Shown here in pieces: positions 25,636 to 33,760 of a stretch of 64,000 nucleotides of DNA. The DNA is from Actinomadura hallensis (GTDB lineage Bacteria > Actinomycetota > Actinomycetes > Streptosporangiales > Streptosporangiaceae), in NCBI RefSeq assembly GCF_006716765.1, contig NZ_VFPO01000001.1, forward strand, positions 4,898,001 to 4,962,000. Direction: 5' to 3'. Position 1 is the stretch's first letter. The number at the start of each line of letters is the position of its first letter. The notes under the pieces are model-generated. The model did no database searches, had not been told where the DNA came from, and saw only the letters and a list, made by a program, of their open reading frames with translations. Made by a program: the position numbers and the translations under genes.

Positions 25636-26541
25636 TCAGCTCTGCGCGGCGTTGATGGCCGGATCGGTGATCGCGCCGCTCTCCACGCCGTACTCCTTCA
25701 GGATCTTCTCGTAGGTGCCGTCGGCGATCAGGGCCTTCACGGCGCCGAGGACGGCGTCCTTGAACTGGCCGGAGTCCTTGCTGAGCGCGTAGCCGTAGGG
25801 CGCGGTGTCGTAGACCTCGCCGATGATCTCCAGCTTGCCGGTCTTCTTGATGGCGTCACCGATGATCGGCGAGTCGGCCGCCATGGCGTCGATCTTGCCG
25901 GCGACCAGGTCGTTGTTCACCTCGGTCTGCTGCTTGCGGACGACCTGCTTGATCGCCGGCTTGCCCGCGTCGGTGCACTCCTTGCTCTTGGCCGTGAGGT
26001 CGTCGACCTGGACCGTGCCCTGCTGCACGCCGATGCTCTTGCCGCAGGCGTCGTCGGGGTCGACGCCCTTGGGGTTGCCGGTGAGCGCGGCCCACGCCGT
26101 CCCGGCGGTGTAGTAGGTGACGAAGTCGACGACCTTCTCGCGCTCCTTGTTGTCGGTGAACGAGGAGACGCCGATCTCGTACTTGCCGGACTGGATGCCG
26201 GGGATGATCGTGTCGAAGCCCGCGTTGTGGTACTCGGTCCTCAGCCCGAGCTTGGCCGCGACGGCGTCGAAGAGCTCGATGTCCCAGCCGACGATCTTCT
26301 GCGTGCCGGGGTCGACGGTCTCGTTCGGCGGATAGGAGGCGTCGGTACCGACGACGATCTTTCCATCGCTCTTGATCGCGTCCGGGACCATGGCCGCCAG
26401 CTCGGCGTCCGCACTCGTGTTCGCGGCGCCGGAGCCGCCAGAGTCTTCGTTGCTGTCCCCGCATGCGGACAGGGCTAGCGCGCCCGCCAGCACGAGCGCG
26501 CTCGTCGCGACGGCGCGACGGCGCAGAGAACCGGTGATCAC
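25636..26541 (-). CDS. Family 3 extracellular solute-binding lipoprotein (amino acid)
   Basis: 301 residues. The N-terminus is a lipoprotein signal peptide with lipobox LSAC (Cys27), so the mature protein is tethered outside the membrane. The SBP_bac_3 fold is clear: GTDASYPPNETVDPGT, WDIELFDAVAAKLGL, YEIGVSSFTDNKEREKVVDFV, and GVQQGTVQVDDLT. It should bind a polar amino acid such as glutamate or glutamine. GTG 26541 has GGAGGGGG upstream; the frame open to 26652 has no such site. First gene of the transporter operon. Confidence 0.92.
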   Translation of the reverse strand: MITGSLRRRAVATSALVLAGALALSACGDSNEDSGGSGAANTSADAELAAMVPDAIKSDGKIVVGTDASYPPNETVDPGTQKIVGWDIELFDAVAAKLGLRTEYHNAGFDTIIPGIQSGKYEIGVSSFTDNKEREKVVDFVTYYTAGTAWAALTGNPKGVDPDDACGKSIGVQQGTVQVDDLTAKSKECTDAGKPAIKQVVRKQQTEVNNDLVAGKIDAMAADSPIIGDAIKKTGKLEIIGEVYDTAPYGYALSKDSGQFKDAVLGAVKALIADGTYEKILKEYGVESGAITDPAINAAQS

Positions 26542-26877
26542 TGGTCCCCCTCCAAGATGGTTGCGTCGGATCCGGGGGGATCCGAAGGTCAGGAGCACAT
26601 TTTGGCGTAGATGCCCCCTGATCTGGATAAAGGGTCCGAAACAATCACGCAACGACGCAGGTTCTGACCGATAAGGACGAGCCGCCCGCGGGACCTGTGC
26701 GCGTCGTCACGTGACCGTCACCACCACCCCGCCCCCGGGTCGGGCGGAGGGCAGTATGAGAGAATCGCACAACGGGTGACCCCCGTACGTCGCGAGATGT
26801 CCCCAGGTGACCGGCCACAACGCCGCACCACCGCGGCGGCATCACAAGAAAGCCAACTTTCACTGACAGGGGTCGCT
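26542..26877. other. 336-bp divergent intergenic region
   Basis: Between the binding-protein gene and malic enzyme. It is AT-richer than its surroundings around 26580-26660. I see no confident promoter hexamers, hairpins or genes; the open frame that reaches 26776 on the plus strand has atypical codons before 26878. Confidence 0.5.
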
Positions 26878-28068
26878 GTGGCTGCTGAGCCCAATTCTCA
26901 TCAACCATCCTCGTTCGACGACGATCCGGCCTTCCCGCTGCACCGCGGCGGCAAGCTGGAAATGCGCTCGACCATACCGGTCCGCAACAAGGACGATCTC
27001 TCGCTCGCCTACACCCCCGGCGTCGCCCGGGTGTGCACCGCGATCGCCGACCGTCCCGAGCTGGCCTACGACTACACCTGGACGTCCAAGGTCGTCGCCG
27101 TCGTGACCGACGGCACCGCCGTGCTCGGCCTCGGCGACATCGGACCGGCCGCCTCCATGCCCGTCATGGAGGGCAAGTCCCTCCTGTTCAAGGAGTTCGC
27201 CGACGTCGACTCCGTGCCGATCGCGCTGAACACCACGGACGTGGACGAGATCGTCGACACCGTGGTCCGCATGGCGCCGAGCTTCGGCGGCATCAACCTC
27301 GAGGACATCAGCGCCCCTCGCTGCTTCGAGATCGAGGACCGGCTGCGCGCCGCGCTCGACATCCCCGTCTTCCACGACGACCAGCACGGCACCGCGATCG
27401 TCACGCTCGCCGCGCTGACCAACGCCGCGCGCCTGGTCGGCAAGCCGCTGTCGGAGCTGCGCGCGGTCGTGGCCGGCGCGGGCGCGTCGGGCATCGCCGT
27501 CTCCCGCATGCTGATCGAGGGCGGCATCGGCGACATCGCGCTGTCGGACAGCAAGGGCCTGATCTACGAGGGACGGGACGGGCTGAACCCCGTCAAGACC
27601 AAGATCGCCGAGATCACCAACCGGTCGCGCCTGAAGGGCTCCACCGAGGAGGCGCTGCGCGGGGCGGACGTGTTCATCGGCCTGTCGGGCGGCACCGTCC
27701 ACGAGTCCTGCATCGCCACGATGTCGGACAACGCGATCGTCTTCGCGCTGTCCAACCCCACGCCCGAGGTGCACCCCGACGTGGCGCTGCGGCACGCGAA
27801 GGTCGTCGCGACCGGCCGCAGCGACTACCCGAACCAGATCAACAACGTCCTGGCGTTCCCGGGCATCTTCCGCGGCGCCCTGGACGTGCGGGCGTCCGCC
27901 ATCACCGAGGGCATGAAGCTGGCGGCGGCCAACGCGCTCGCCGACATCGTCGGGGACGACCTGCGTCCCGACTACGTGATCCCGGGCCCGTTCGACGACC
28001 GCGTGGCTCCCGCCGTCACCGCCGCGGTGGCCGAGCAGGCCCGCAAGGAAGGCGTCAGCCGGATCTGA
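26878..28068 (+). CDS. Malic enzyme (malate dehydrogenase, oxaloacetate-decarboxylating)
   Basis: 396 residues, the short bacterial form without the phosphotransacetylase-like tail. Motifs: AYTPGVARVC with the catalytic Tyr, GDIGPAASMPVMEGKSLLFK, metal-binding DDQHGTAIV, and the Rossmann segment VVAGAGASGIAVSRML. It converts malate to pyruvate and CO2 with NAD(P)H formation. GTG 26878 gives the usual N-terminus; a GGGG sits close upstream. It is monocistronic. Confidence 0.95.
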   Translation: MAAEPNSHQPSSFDDDPAFPLHRGGKLEMRSTIPVRNKDDLSLAYTPGVARVCTAIADRPELAYDYTWTSKVVAVVTDGTAVLGLGDIGPAASMPVMEGKSLLFKEFADVDSVPIALNTTDVDEIVDTVVRMAPSFGGINLEDISAPRCFEIEDRLRAALDIPVFHDDQHGTAIVTLAALTNAARLVGKPLSELRAVVAGAGASGIAVSRMLIEGGIGDIALSDSKGLIYEGRDGLNPVKTKIAEITNRSRLKGSTEEALRGADVFIGLSGGTVHESCIATMSDNAIVFALSNPTPEVHPDVALRHAKVVATGRSDYPNQINNVLAFPGIFRGALDVRASAITEGMKLAAANALADIVGDDLRPDYVIPGPFDDRVAPAVTAAVAEQARKEGVSRI

Positions 28069-28076
28069 TCCTCTTC

Positions 28077-28112
28077 CGGCCCGCCGCCCTTTCAAGATCT
28101 TTCTTTCCGGCG
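28077..28112 (+). terminator. Possible terminator of malic enzyme
   Basis: CGGCCCGCCG and CGGCGGGGCCG can pair with a single bulge around an AT-rich loop, just past the stop at 28068. No U-tract follows. Confidence 0.35.
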
Positions 28113-28251
28113 GGGCCGCCCGTTCCCGGATTCGACCAATGCGGGGCCGGGCGGCCCCCGGCCGGCACACTTCTTCGCCAAAAGCGCGTGTAATCCCCGC
28201 AATCGGGGAATGACTCCTGCCCCACTTCGGTCGAGCCGGTCAGGAGGGCAT

Positions 28252-28815
28252 GTGAACCTCGCCTCTTACGCGGACCTGGCGATCGATCTCGTGAACACCC
28301 GGCGTCCCCAGGAGGACGACCTGAGCGATCTTGAGGGGCTGCGCTCCCTGCTGGCGCACCGGCCGCACCTGGGGGGCCGGATCGCGCACCGCGACCTCGA
28401 CGCCATGCGGGAACTCCGGGCGCAGCTCCACGCGATCTTCGCCGCCGCCGCGCGCGGCGACGAGGAGGGCGCCGTGGACCGCCTCAACACCCTGCTCATC
28501 CACCATCCGGTCCATCCGCAGCTCGCCCGGCACGACGGCCAGGGGTGGCATCTGCACTTCAACGAGTCCGGCTCGATACCGGACCGTTACGCCGCCCGCA
28601 CCGCGATGGGCCTCGCCGCGAAGATCGCCTCGCAGGGCGTCGACCGGCTCGGCCTGTGCCGGGGCGAGGACTGCGAGCGGGTGTTCTTCGACACGACCGC
28701 GAACCGCTCCCGCCGCTACTGCTCCGACCGCTGCGCCGGGCGGCCGAGCGTGACCGCGGCCTGCTCCCCGAGCGCCCCCCGGGTGAGCGCCCCGGCCCGC
28801 GACGGCGGCCAGTAG
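28252..28815 (+). CDS. CGNR/ABATE-type zinc finger protein with altered tail
   Basis: 187 residues. The N-terminal ABATE-like domain begins LASYADLAIDLVNTRRP; the C-terminal finger has LCRGEDCERVFFDTTANRSRRYCSDRC. Homologues normally continue with CGNR or CANR and a basic helix; here the sequence reads CAGRPSVTAACSPSAP and ends soon after. The last 100 bp overlap the 3' end of sodX on the other strand. Likely a DNA-binding regulator; its target is unknown. GTG 28252 has AGGAGGG upstream. Confidence 0.82.
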   Translation: MNLASYADLAIDLVNTRRPQEDDLSDLEGLRSLLAHRPHLGGRIAHRDLDAMRELRAQLHAIFAAAARGDEEGAVDRLNTLLIHHPVHPQLARHDGQGWHLHFNESGSIPDRYAARTAMGLAAKIASQGVDRLGLCRGEDCERVFFDTTANRSRRYCSDRCAGRPSVTAACSPSAPRVSAPARDGGQ

Positions 28816-29204
28816 CGGGCGACGACCCGGCCGAGGACGAGCGCGTCGGGCACGGCGCCGAAGTCCCAGCTGTCGCTGCGGCCCGGCGCCGCCTGGTTGT
28901 CGCTCTCCAGCCACCATCCGTCCCCGTGCCTGCGGGTCGCGCGCTTGACGACGAGGAGTTCCGGGCGCGCGGGATGCCGGGCGACGACGACGTCGCCGGG
29001 CGCGGGACGCGCCCCCTCCCGCACGAGCAGCCAGTCCCCCGGCCGCAGGCCCGGCAGCATCGAGTCGCCGATGACCTCGACGGCCCGCAGCCGCCGGGAC
29101 GCGAGCACGGCCGCGACCAAGCCCGTGAGCACGGCCGCGCCCGCGAGCACGGCCGCCCGCGCCGCCCCCGGCACCGGCCCGCGCGAGACCGGGCGAATCC
29201 GCAT
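28716..29204 (-). CDS. sodX: Nickel-type superoxide dismutase maturation protease (S26 family)
   Basis: 162 residues, membrane-anchored by an N-terminal helix (about 17-36). The signal-peptidase fold shows GDSMLPGLRPGDWLLV with the catalytic Ser, and LLVVKRATRR with the general-base Lys. It faces sodN, whose product needs removal of a 14-residue leader to expose the nickel-binding His, and is named for that job. ATG 29204 has AGGAGG upstream. Its 3' end overlaps the CGNR gene by 100 bp in convergent orientation; both frames have GC-rich third positions there. Confidence 0.88.
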   Translation of the reverse strand: MRIRPVSRGPVPGAARAAVLAGAAVLTGLVAAVLASRRLRAVEVIGDSMLPGLRPGDWLLVREGARPAPGDVVVARHPARPELLVVKRATRRHGDGWWLESDNQAAPGRSDSWDFGAVPDALVLGRVVARYWPPSRAGALTRGALGEQAAVTLGRPAQRSEQ

Positions 29205-29391
29205 GATCCTCCTCGTTTCGTCCGCATAGATCGGCGGACGCGGGTCATGAAGCCTGCTGGAAGGGTTCCGGGCCGCGCCGCGGTCCGGGTCTTAGGCCGA
29301 AATACCGAGCGCCCTGGCCGGACGTGCCCGGGGGCACAAGGGTAATGTCGGTGACCTGAGCATGATCCGCAACGAGGGAAGGGATTCGCAG

Positions 29392-29793
29392 GTGTTGCTC
29401 AAGCTTCTGCGCCCGAAGACCAAGGTCTCCGCGCACTGCGACCTGCCGTGTGGCGTCTACGACCCGGCGCAGGCCCGGATCGAGGCCGAGTCGGTCAAGG
29501 CGATCGCCGAGAAGTACGCGGCCAACGAGGACCCCGAGTTCCGCACCCGGGCGATTCTGATCAAGGAGCAGCGCTCCCAGCTGGTCAAGGAGCACCTGTG
29601 GGTGCTGTGGACCGACTACTTCAAGCCGCCCCACTTCGAGAAGTACCCGCAGCTGCACCAGCTGTTCAACGAGGCCACCAAGCTGGCCGGGGCCGCCGGC
29701 ACCAAGTCGTCCATGGACGTCAAGGTCGCCGACGAGCTGCTCGCGAAGATCGCCGAAATCGACAAGATCTTCTGGGAGACCAAGCAGGGCTGA
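29392..29793 (+). CDS. sodN: Nickel superoxide dismutase
   Basis: 133 residues as precursor. A 14-residue leader ending KVSA precedes HCDLPCGVY, the nickel hook in which His1, Cys2 and Cys6 of the mature enzyme ligate nickel. The four-helix remainder is typical (IKEQRSQLVKEHLWVLWTDYF split over two helices). I chose GTG 29392 because it gives the 14-residue leader seen in Streptomyces SodN and has AAGGG upstream; ATG 29362 would lengthen the leader by 10. It detoxifies superoxide in the cytoplasm. Confidence 0.95.
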   Translation: MLLKLLRPKTKVSAHCDLPCGVYDPAQARIEAESVKAIAEKYAANEDPEFRTRAILIKEQRSQLVKEHLWVLWTDYFKPPHFEKYPQLHQLFNEATKLAGAAGTKSSMDVKVADELLAKIAEIDKIFWETKQG

Positions 29794-29820
29794 CCGGCCA
29801 GGACAAGCCCGAGCGGAAGA

Positions 29821-29849
29821 CGAGGCCCGGCCCGGTGTGCCGGGCCTCG
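29821..29849. terminator. Bidirectional hairpin between sodN and GNAT gene
   Basis: Perfect 11-bp stem CGAGGCCCGGC/GCCGGGCCTCG between two convergent genes, touching the GNAT stop codon. No U-tract on either side. Confidence 0.7.
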
Positions 29850-29850
29850 T

Positions 29851-30321
29851 TCATCCCCGGGCGGCCTTGGCGAGGGTCTCGCCGGTGAGGCGGTAGACCG
29901 TCCACTCGTCCTGGGGGCTGGCCCCCAGCGACTCGTAGAAGGCGATGGCCGGGGTGTTCCAGTTCAGGACGGCCCACTCGACGCGGCCGTAGCCGCGCTC
30001 GTCGGCGATCCGGGCCAGTTCGGTGAGGAGGGCCTTGCCGTACCCGTGGCCGCGGAACCGCGGCTCGACGTACAGGTCCTCCAGATAGATGCCGTGCGTG
30101 CCGTTCCACGTCGAGAACGTGAGGAACCACAGCGCGAACCCGACGACCCTGCCCTCGTGCTCCACGACGTGGGCGAAGACCTTGGGGTCGTCGGCGAACA
30201 GGCTCTCGCGCAGCTGCTCTTCGGTGGCCTTCACCTCGTGCAGGGCGCGCTCGTACTCGGCGAGGTCGCGGATCAGCCGGAGGATGTCCGGGACGTCGTC
30301 CGGGGTCGCGAATCGGATCAC
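29851..30321 (-). CDS. GNAT N-acetyltransferase (diamine acetyltransferase-like)
   Basis: 156 residues. Motif A is YVEPRFRGHGYGKALL, preceded by GIYLEDL, and the C-terminal AVLNWNTPAIAFYESLGA segment is typical of SSAT-like members. The substrate is unknown; family members acetylate polyamines or amino acids. GTG 30321 is preceded by TAACCT and six bases without a ribosome site, so the mRNA is likely leaderless. A GNAT gene also lies near the mycobacterial whiB1 region. Confidence 0.88.
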   Translation of the reverse strand: MIRFATPDDVPDILRLIRDLAEYERALHEVKATEEQLRESLFADDPKVFAHVVEHEGRVVGFALWFLTFSTWNGTHGIYLEDLYVEPRFRGHGYGKALLTELARIADERGYGRVEWAVLNWNTPAIAFYESLGASPQDEWTVYRLTGETLAKAARG

Positions 30322-30327
30322 CCGTGC

Positions 30328-30333
30328 AGGTTA
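30328..30333 (-). promoter_or_regulatory. -10 box of a leaderless promoter (GNAT)
   Basis: TAACCT on the minus strand followed by gcacgg and the GTG start at 30321. Confidence 0.55.
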
Positions 30334-30499
30334 CCGGCGGGCCCGGGAGGGTGATGCACCCACCGGCCCGGAGAGGTTTGGAACGCGACGTTTCACGCGG
30401 GCGCGGACATTGGTGGAAAGCCACGCGCGGCGGAGTCTCGGGCAGGGCCCCTCAGGCGGTAGTTTCGTTAGCAGCGGGACCATCCTGCGAGGGAGTGAC

Positions 30500-30928
30500 G
30501 TGACCGAGGAAACCGCTGCCATGCCGACCAGTACGAAGTTGTCCGTCCGCGACGTGGTGACCGTTCGGCTGCCCGCAGCCAGCGCGTACCTGTCCGTCCT
30601 GCGGACCGCGACGGCGGGCCTCGCGGCCCGCCTGGACTTCACGCTGGACGAGATCGAAGACCTGCGCATCGCCGTCGACGAGGCCTGCGCGATGCTGCTC
30701 GCCCAAGCGGTTCCCGGGACCGATCTGGTGTGCGAGTTCGAACTGACCGGTGACGCCATGCGCATCTCCGTCTCGGTGCTCACCGTGGACGGGGAGGAGC
30801 CCAGCCGCGACACCTTCGCCTGGACGGTCCTGTCGTCCCTGGCGGGCGAGGTGGACGCCCGGGTGGGCCCCGACGACCGGGTCACCGTGACGCTGCAGAA
30901 GCGGCGCGGTGCGGCGGGGGCGCAGTGA
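30500..30928 (+). CDS. RsbW-type anti-sigma factor (serine kinase-like ATPase)
   Basis: 142 residues of the HATPase_c_2 family. The N-box is LRIAVDEACAMLLAQA, and the C-terminal strand VTVTLQKRR closes the fold. It overlaps the downstream sigma gene by GTGA, the classic partner arrangement, so it should bind and silence that sigma factor. The G1 box glycines are weak, so its kinase activity toward an antagonist is uncertain; no anti-anti-sigma gene is in the window. GTG 30500 has GGGAG upstream. Confidence 0.88.
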   Translation: MTEETAAMPTSTKLSVRDVVTVRLPAASAYLSVLRTATAGLAARLDFTLDEIEDLRIAVDEACAMLLAQAVPGTDLVCEFELTGDAMRISVSVLTVDGEEPSRDTFAWTVLSSLAGEVDARVGPDDRVTVTLQKRRGAAGAQ

Positions 30929-31785
30929 CGGAGAAGACGACGGCGGAGCAGACGCCGGAGCAGGCGCCGGAGGCCGCGGTGGAGCCGGCGTCCGCCGAGG
31001 TGAGCGTCGAGCGGACCGAGAGCGCGGTCCCCGACCGGGCCCGGGCGCGCGCCCTGTTCGAGCGGCTCACCGAGCTGCCCGAGGGCGACCCGGAGCGCCA
31101 GCGCATCCGCGACCAGCTCGTGGAGCTCCACCTTCCGCTGGTGGAGTACCTCGCCCGCCGCTTCCGCAACCGCGGCGAGTGGCTGGACGACCTGATCCAG
31201 GTCGCCACGATCGGACTGATCAAGTCGATCGACCGGTTCGACCTGGAACGCGGCGTGGAGTTCTCCACGTACGCCACCCCGACGATCGTCGGGGAGATCA
31301 AGCGGCACTTCCGCGACAAGGGCTGGGCCGTGCGCGTCCCGCGCCGGCTGCAGGAGCTGAAGCTGTCGCTGACCAAGGCGATCAGCGACCTCGCCCAGCG
31401 CGAGGGCAGGGCGCCGACCGTCAGCGAGCTGGCCGCCCACCTGCAGATGAGCGAGGAGGAGGTGCTGGAGGGCCTGGAGTCGGCGAACGCCTACTCCACC
31501 GTGTCCCTGGACGCCCCCGACTCCGGCGACGAGGACGCCCCGGCGGTCGCCGACTCGCTCGGCATGGTGGACGAGTCGCTGGAGGGCGTCGAGTACCGCG
31601 AGTCCCTCAAGCCGCTGCTGGAGAAGCTGCCCGCGCGGGAGAAGAAGATCCTCCTGCTGCGGTTCTTCGGCAACATGACCCAGTCGCAGATCGCGGCGGA
31701 GCTGGGCATCTCCCAGATGCACGTGTCGAGGCTGCTGGCCCGCACCCTCGCCCAGCTGCGGGAGGGCCTCACCGCGGAGGACTGA
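30925..31785 (+). CDS. RNA polymerase sigma factor of the SigB/SigF group
   Basis: 286 residues. An acidic N-terminal extension (about 45 residues) precedes region 2 (LPLVEYLARRF, DDLIQVATIGLIKSIDRFD, EFSTYATPTIVGEIKRHFRD), region 3 (VPRRLQELKLSLTKAI) and region 4 (LPAREKKILLLRFFGNMTQSQIAAELGISQMHVSRLLAR). These group 3 factors direct stress or developmental regulons in actinomycetes. It is translated in coupling with its anti-sigma factor. Confidence 0.94.
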   Translation: MTEKTTAEQTPEQAPEAAVEPASAEVSVERTESAVPDRARARALFERLTELPEGDPERQRIRDQLVELHLPLVEYLARRFRNRGEWLDDLIQVATIGLIKSIDRFDLERGVEFSTYATPTIVGEIKRHFRDKGWAVRVPRRLQELKLSLTKAISDLAQREGRAPTVSELAAHLQMSEEEVLEGLESANAYSTVSLDAPDSGDEDAPAVADSLGMVDESLEGVEYRESLKPLLEKLPAREKKILLLRFFGNMTQSQIAAELGISQMHVSRLLARTLAQLREGLTAED

Positions 31786-31833
31786 CGCGGCCCCGGCGCC
31801 GGCCCCGCGCTCGGCCGCGGACCCGGCGCCGGG

Positions 31834-32391
31834 TCACCGCTTCGTCGGCTGCTCTTTCAGGCGGTCCATGAGGCGCCGCCCGAGCGAACGCGGTTCCTTC
31901 GGCGCTGCGTCCCCGTCCGCGGATCGCTCTCCGGTCTCCCCGCTCCCGGCGTCACGGCGCTCGGCGTCACGGCCGGCGTCGTCGCCCCGGTCCTCCGCGC
32001 CGTCGTCCTCGTCGTGGTCCTCCAGGAGCCAGGCGGTGCTCGGCGGGCTGAGGACCGTGACCAGCGCGAGGACGGCCGCCGCGCCCAGCGGGACGGCGAA
32101 GGCGTACTGCTCGCTCTGCCACAGCGACCACGCGACCGGCAGCGCGAAGAGCTGGGTCAGGACCGCCGGGGCGCGGCTCCACTGGTCGGCGCGGACCAGC
32201 CCCCGGGCGCAGGCGAGCATGCCGAGCCCGCCGGCGAGCGCGATGACGGTGATCCCGATCGCGGCGACCGGGTCGAGGGCCGCGCCGAGGGCCGTCTCCA
32301 CGCCGGTGTAGGCGCCGAAGGCGACCGCGCCGAGGCCCTCCGCGGCTTGAAGGGCGGCGGCGGCCTGCACGGTGATGGGACGCTTCGACAC
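31834..32391 (-). CDS. Four-helix integral membrane protein
   Basis: 185 residues: four predicted membrane helices between about residues 10 and 115, then a strongly charged cytoplasmic tail (Asp/Glu/Arg) ending in RRLMDRLKEQPTKR. It resembles the small membrane protein encoded beside the lipid kinase near mycobacterial whiB1; function unknown. GTG 32391 is preceded by TAGGGT and 8 bases, suggesting a leaderless mRNA. A much longer open frame continues upstream to 33594 but is the antisense of the lipid kinase gene. Confidence 0.8.
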   Translation of the reverse strand: MSKRPITVQAAAALQAAEGLGAVAFGAYTGVETALGAALDPVAAIGITVIALAGGLGMLACARGLVRADQWSRAPAVLTQLFALPVAWSLWQSEQYAFAVPLGAAAVLALVTVLSPPSTAWLLEDHDEDDGAEDRGDDAGRDAERRDAGSGETGERSADGDAAPKEPRSLGRRLMDRLKEQPTKR

Positions 32392-32399
32392 AATCCGAA

Positions 32400-32405
32400 A
32401 CCCTA
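32400..32405 (-). promoter_or_regulatory. -10 box of a leaderless promoter (membrane protein)
   Basis: TAGGGT on the minus strand, eight bases before GTG 32391. The spacing is 1-2 bases longer than ideal. Confidence 0.4.
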
Positions 32406-32477
32406 CTCGTGCGGCGGGGCGCCCCGTCCCCGGCCCACGGGAAGCGAACGCCGGGCGAACGGGACCGGAACGATCGA

Positions 32478-32483
32478 TACCCT
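32478..32483 (+). promoter_or_regulatory. -10 box of a leaderless promoter (lipid kinase)
   Basis: TACCCT followed by gacgcac (7 bases) and GTG at 32491; no ribosome site is present. Confidence 0.55.
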
Positions 32484-32490
32484 GACGCAC

Positions 32491-33432
32491 GTGCGCGCCA
32501 TGCTCATCGCCAACCCCAAGGCGACCTCCACCTCCCGGCGGGCCCGCGACATCCTGCTGCGGGCCTTCACCGGCGACCTCGACCTGGTCCTCGCCGAGAC
32601 GGGTCATCGCGGCCACGCGACCGAACTCGCCCGCCGGGCCGCCGTGGACGGCTACGACGTCGTGATCGCGCTGGGCGGCGACGGCACGGTGAACGAGGCC
32701 GTCAACGGGCTGCTCGCCGAGGGGCCCTCCCCCGGCCTGCCCGCGCTGGCGGTGCTGCCGTCCGGCAGCGCGAACGTGTTCGCCAAGACGCTCGGGCTGC
32801 CCGCCGACCCGATCGGCGCGACGAAGTCGGTCCTGGAGGCGCTGCGCGCCGGGCGGTACCGGACGGTGGGGCTCGGGACGGCGTGCCACCCGGGCGGCAC
32901 CGAACGCTACTTCACGTTCTGCGCGGGCGTCGGGCTGGACGCCGAGGTCGTCCGCGAGGTGGAGCGCCGCCGCGCCGCGGGCGCCACCGCCTACACGTCC
33001 CTGTACGTCAGGACGGCGGTGCAGCACTTCTTCACCGGCACCGACCGGCGGCGCCCCGCGCTCACGCTGGAGCAGCCGGGCCGCCCCCCGAAGACCGGGC
33101 TCTTCCTGGCGTTCATTTCGAACACCTCGCCGTGGACGTACATGAACCGCATCCCGGTGAACCCGAGCCCGAGGGCGCATTTCTCTCGGGGGCTCGACGT
33201 CTTCGCGATGCGTTCCCTCGAGATCGGGCCGACGCTCGGGGCGGTGGCGCAGATGCTCACGGCCCGTTCCCGCCCGCTCCAGGGACGCCATGTGGTGAAC
33301 GTGCACGACGCGTCGGAGGTCACCCTCCGCGCGACCCGTCCCGTCGCGTTCCAGCTGGACGGGGACTATCTTGGAGAGCAGCTCAGCGTGACGTTCCGGT
33401 CCGTGCCGAAGGCGCTCCGCGTCGTCATCTGA
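32491..33432 (+). CDS. Diacylglycerol kinase family lipid kinase
   Basis: 313 residues. The DAGKc nucleotide-binding motif is GGDGTVNEAVNGL near residue 62, followed by VLPSGSANVFAKTLGL; the second beta-sandwich domain has CAGVGLDAEVV and ends FQLDGDYLG. It would phosphorylate diacylglycerol or a related lipid at the membrane. GTG 32491 fits the leaderless promoter; ATG 32500 is the alternative. It precedes the whiB1-like gene, as I recall for M. tuberculosis Rv3218-whiB1. Confidence 0.9.
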   Translation: MRAMLIANPKATSTSRRARDILLRAFTGDLDLVLAETGHRGHATELARRAAVDGYDVVIALGGDGTVNEAVNGLLAEGPSPGLPALAVLPSGSANVFAKTLGLPADPIGATKSVLEALRAGRYRTVGLGTACHPGGTERYFTFCAGVGLDAEVVREVERRRAAGATAYTSLYVRTAVQHFFTGTDRRRPALTLEQPGRPPKTGLFLAFISNTSPWTYMNRIPVNPSPRAHFSRGLDVFAMRSLEIGPTLGAVAQMLTARSRPLQGRHVVNVHDASEVTLRATRPVAFQLDGDYLGEQLSVTFRSVPKALRVVI

Positions 33433-33516
33433 GGGGTGCCGGCGGCCGCGCGGAAGGGCACCTGCAAGATCATTTCCCGTAAGATGAGAGCCAAGTAACA
33501 CGCGGGTCTCCCGGGT

Positions 33517-33532
33517 GTGACAAACGTGACAC
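33517..33532. promoter_or_regulatory. Weak second CRP-like site
   Basis: TGTGA-N6-TGACA, one mismatch from TGTGA-N6-TCACA, about 180 bp upstream of the strong site. Confidence 0.35.
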
Positions 33533-33538
33533 CCATAC

Positions 33539-33560
33539 TTTGAGAATCCTTTCTCAAAGG
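33539..33560. promoter_or_regulatory. Inverted repeat upstream of whiB1-like gene
   Basis: CTTTGAGA and TCTCAAAG form perfect 8-bp arms with a 6-base spacer. It could be an operator or a weak hairpin downstream of the lipid kinase gene. Confidence 0.4.
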
Positions 33561-33699
33561 TCTTGCGCCCTCCCAGCTGCCCTGACACGCTCAAAGTGCG
33601 TTATCCGAGACAGGGGCCCCAACGTCGCCGGCCCCCCGCTCGCAGCGCCGCTGAACATTCATCCCCGGACCTGGCATCGCCACCCTGGGCGTTCGCGAC

Positions 33700-33717
33700 A
33701 TGTGAAACCGTTCACAT
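33700..33717. promoter_or_regulatory. CRP/FNR-type binding palindrome upstream of whiB1-like gene
   Basis: ATGTGAA-ACCG-TTCACAT, with perfect 7-bp arms and containing the consensus TGTGA-N6-TCACA. It lies 44 bp before the ATG. In M. tuberculosis the whiB1 promoter is controlled by the cAMP receptor protein, so conserved regulation is likely. Confidence 0.8.
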
Positions 33718-33760
33718 AGGTGGAGCCGACCTCCACCGCCTGACAAGAGGAGTGGACCGC

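Larger units (their letters stand above)
33433..33760. other. 328-bp whiB1-like promoter region
   Basis: AT-richer than most of the window. It contains a weak CRP-like site (33517-33532), a perfect 8-bp dyad (33539-33560) and a perfect CRP-type palindrome (33700-33717). No gene is seen. The frame open from 33563 has atypical codons before 33761. Confidence 0.7.

Noticed and set aside
29362..29391. ATG 29362 as the sodN start
   Set aside because: It would make a 24-residue leader; GTG 29392 has a ribosome site and gives the 14-residue leader typical of SodN.
30380..30499. SigB/SigF-type promoter (GTTT-N15-GGGTA) before the anti-sigma gene
   Set aside because: GTTT elements are present, but no GGGTA-like -10 is found at the right spacing.
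31834..33594. A 586-residue version of the membrane protein
   Set aside because: The upstream 400 residues are antisense to the lipid kinase gene, and the GTG at 32391 has a suitable -10 box.
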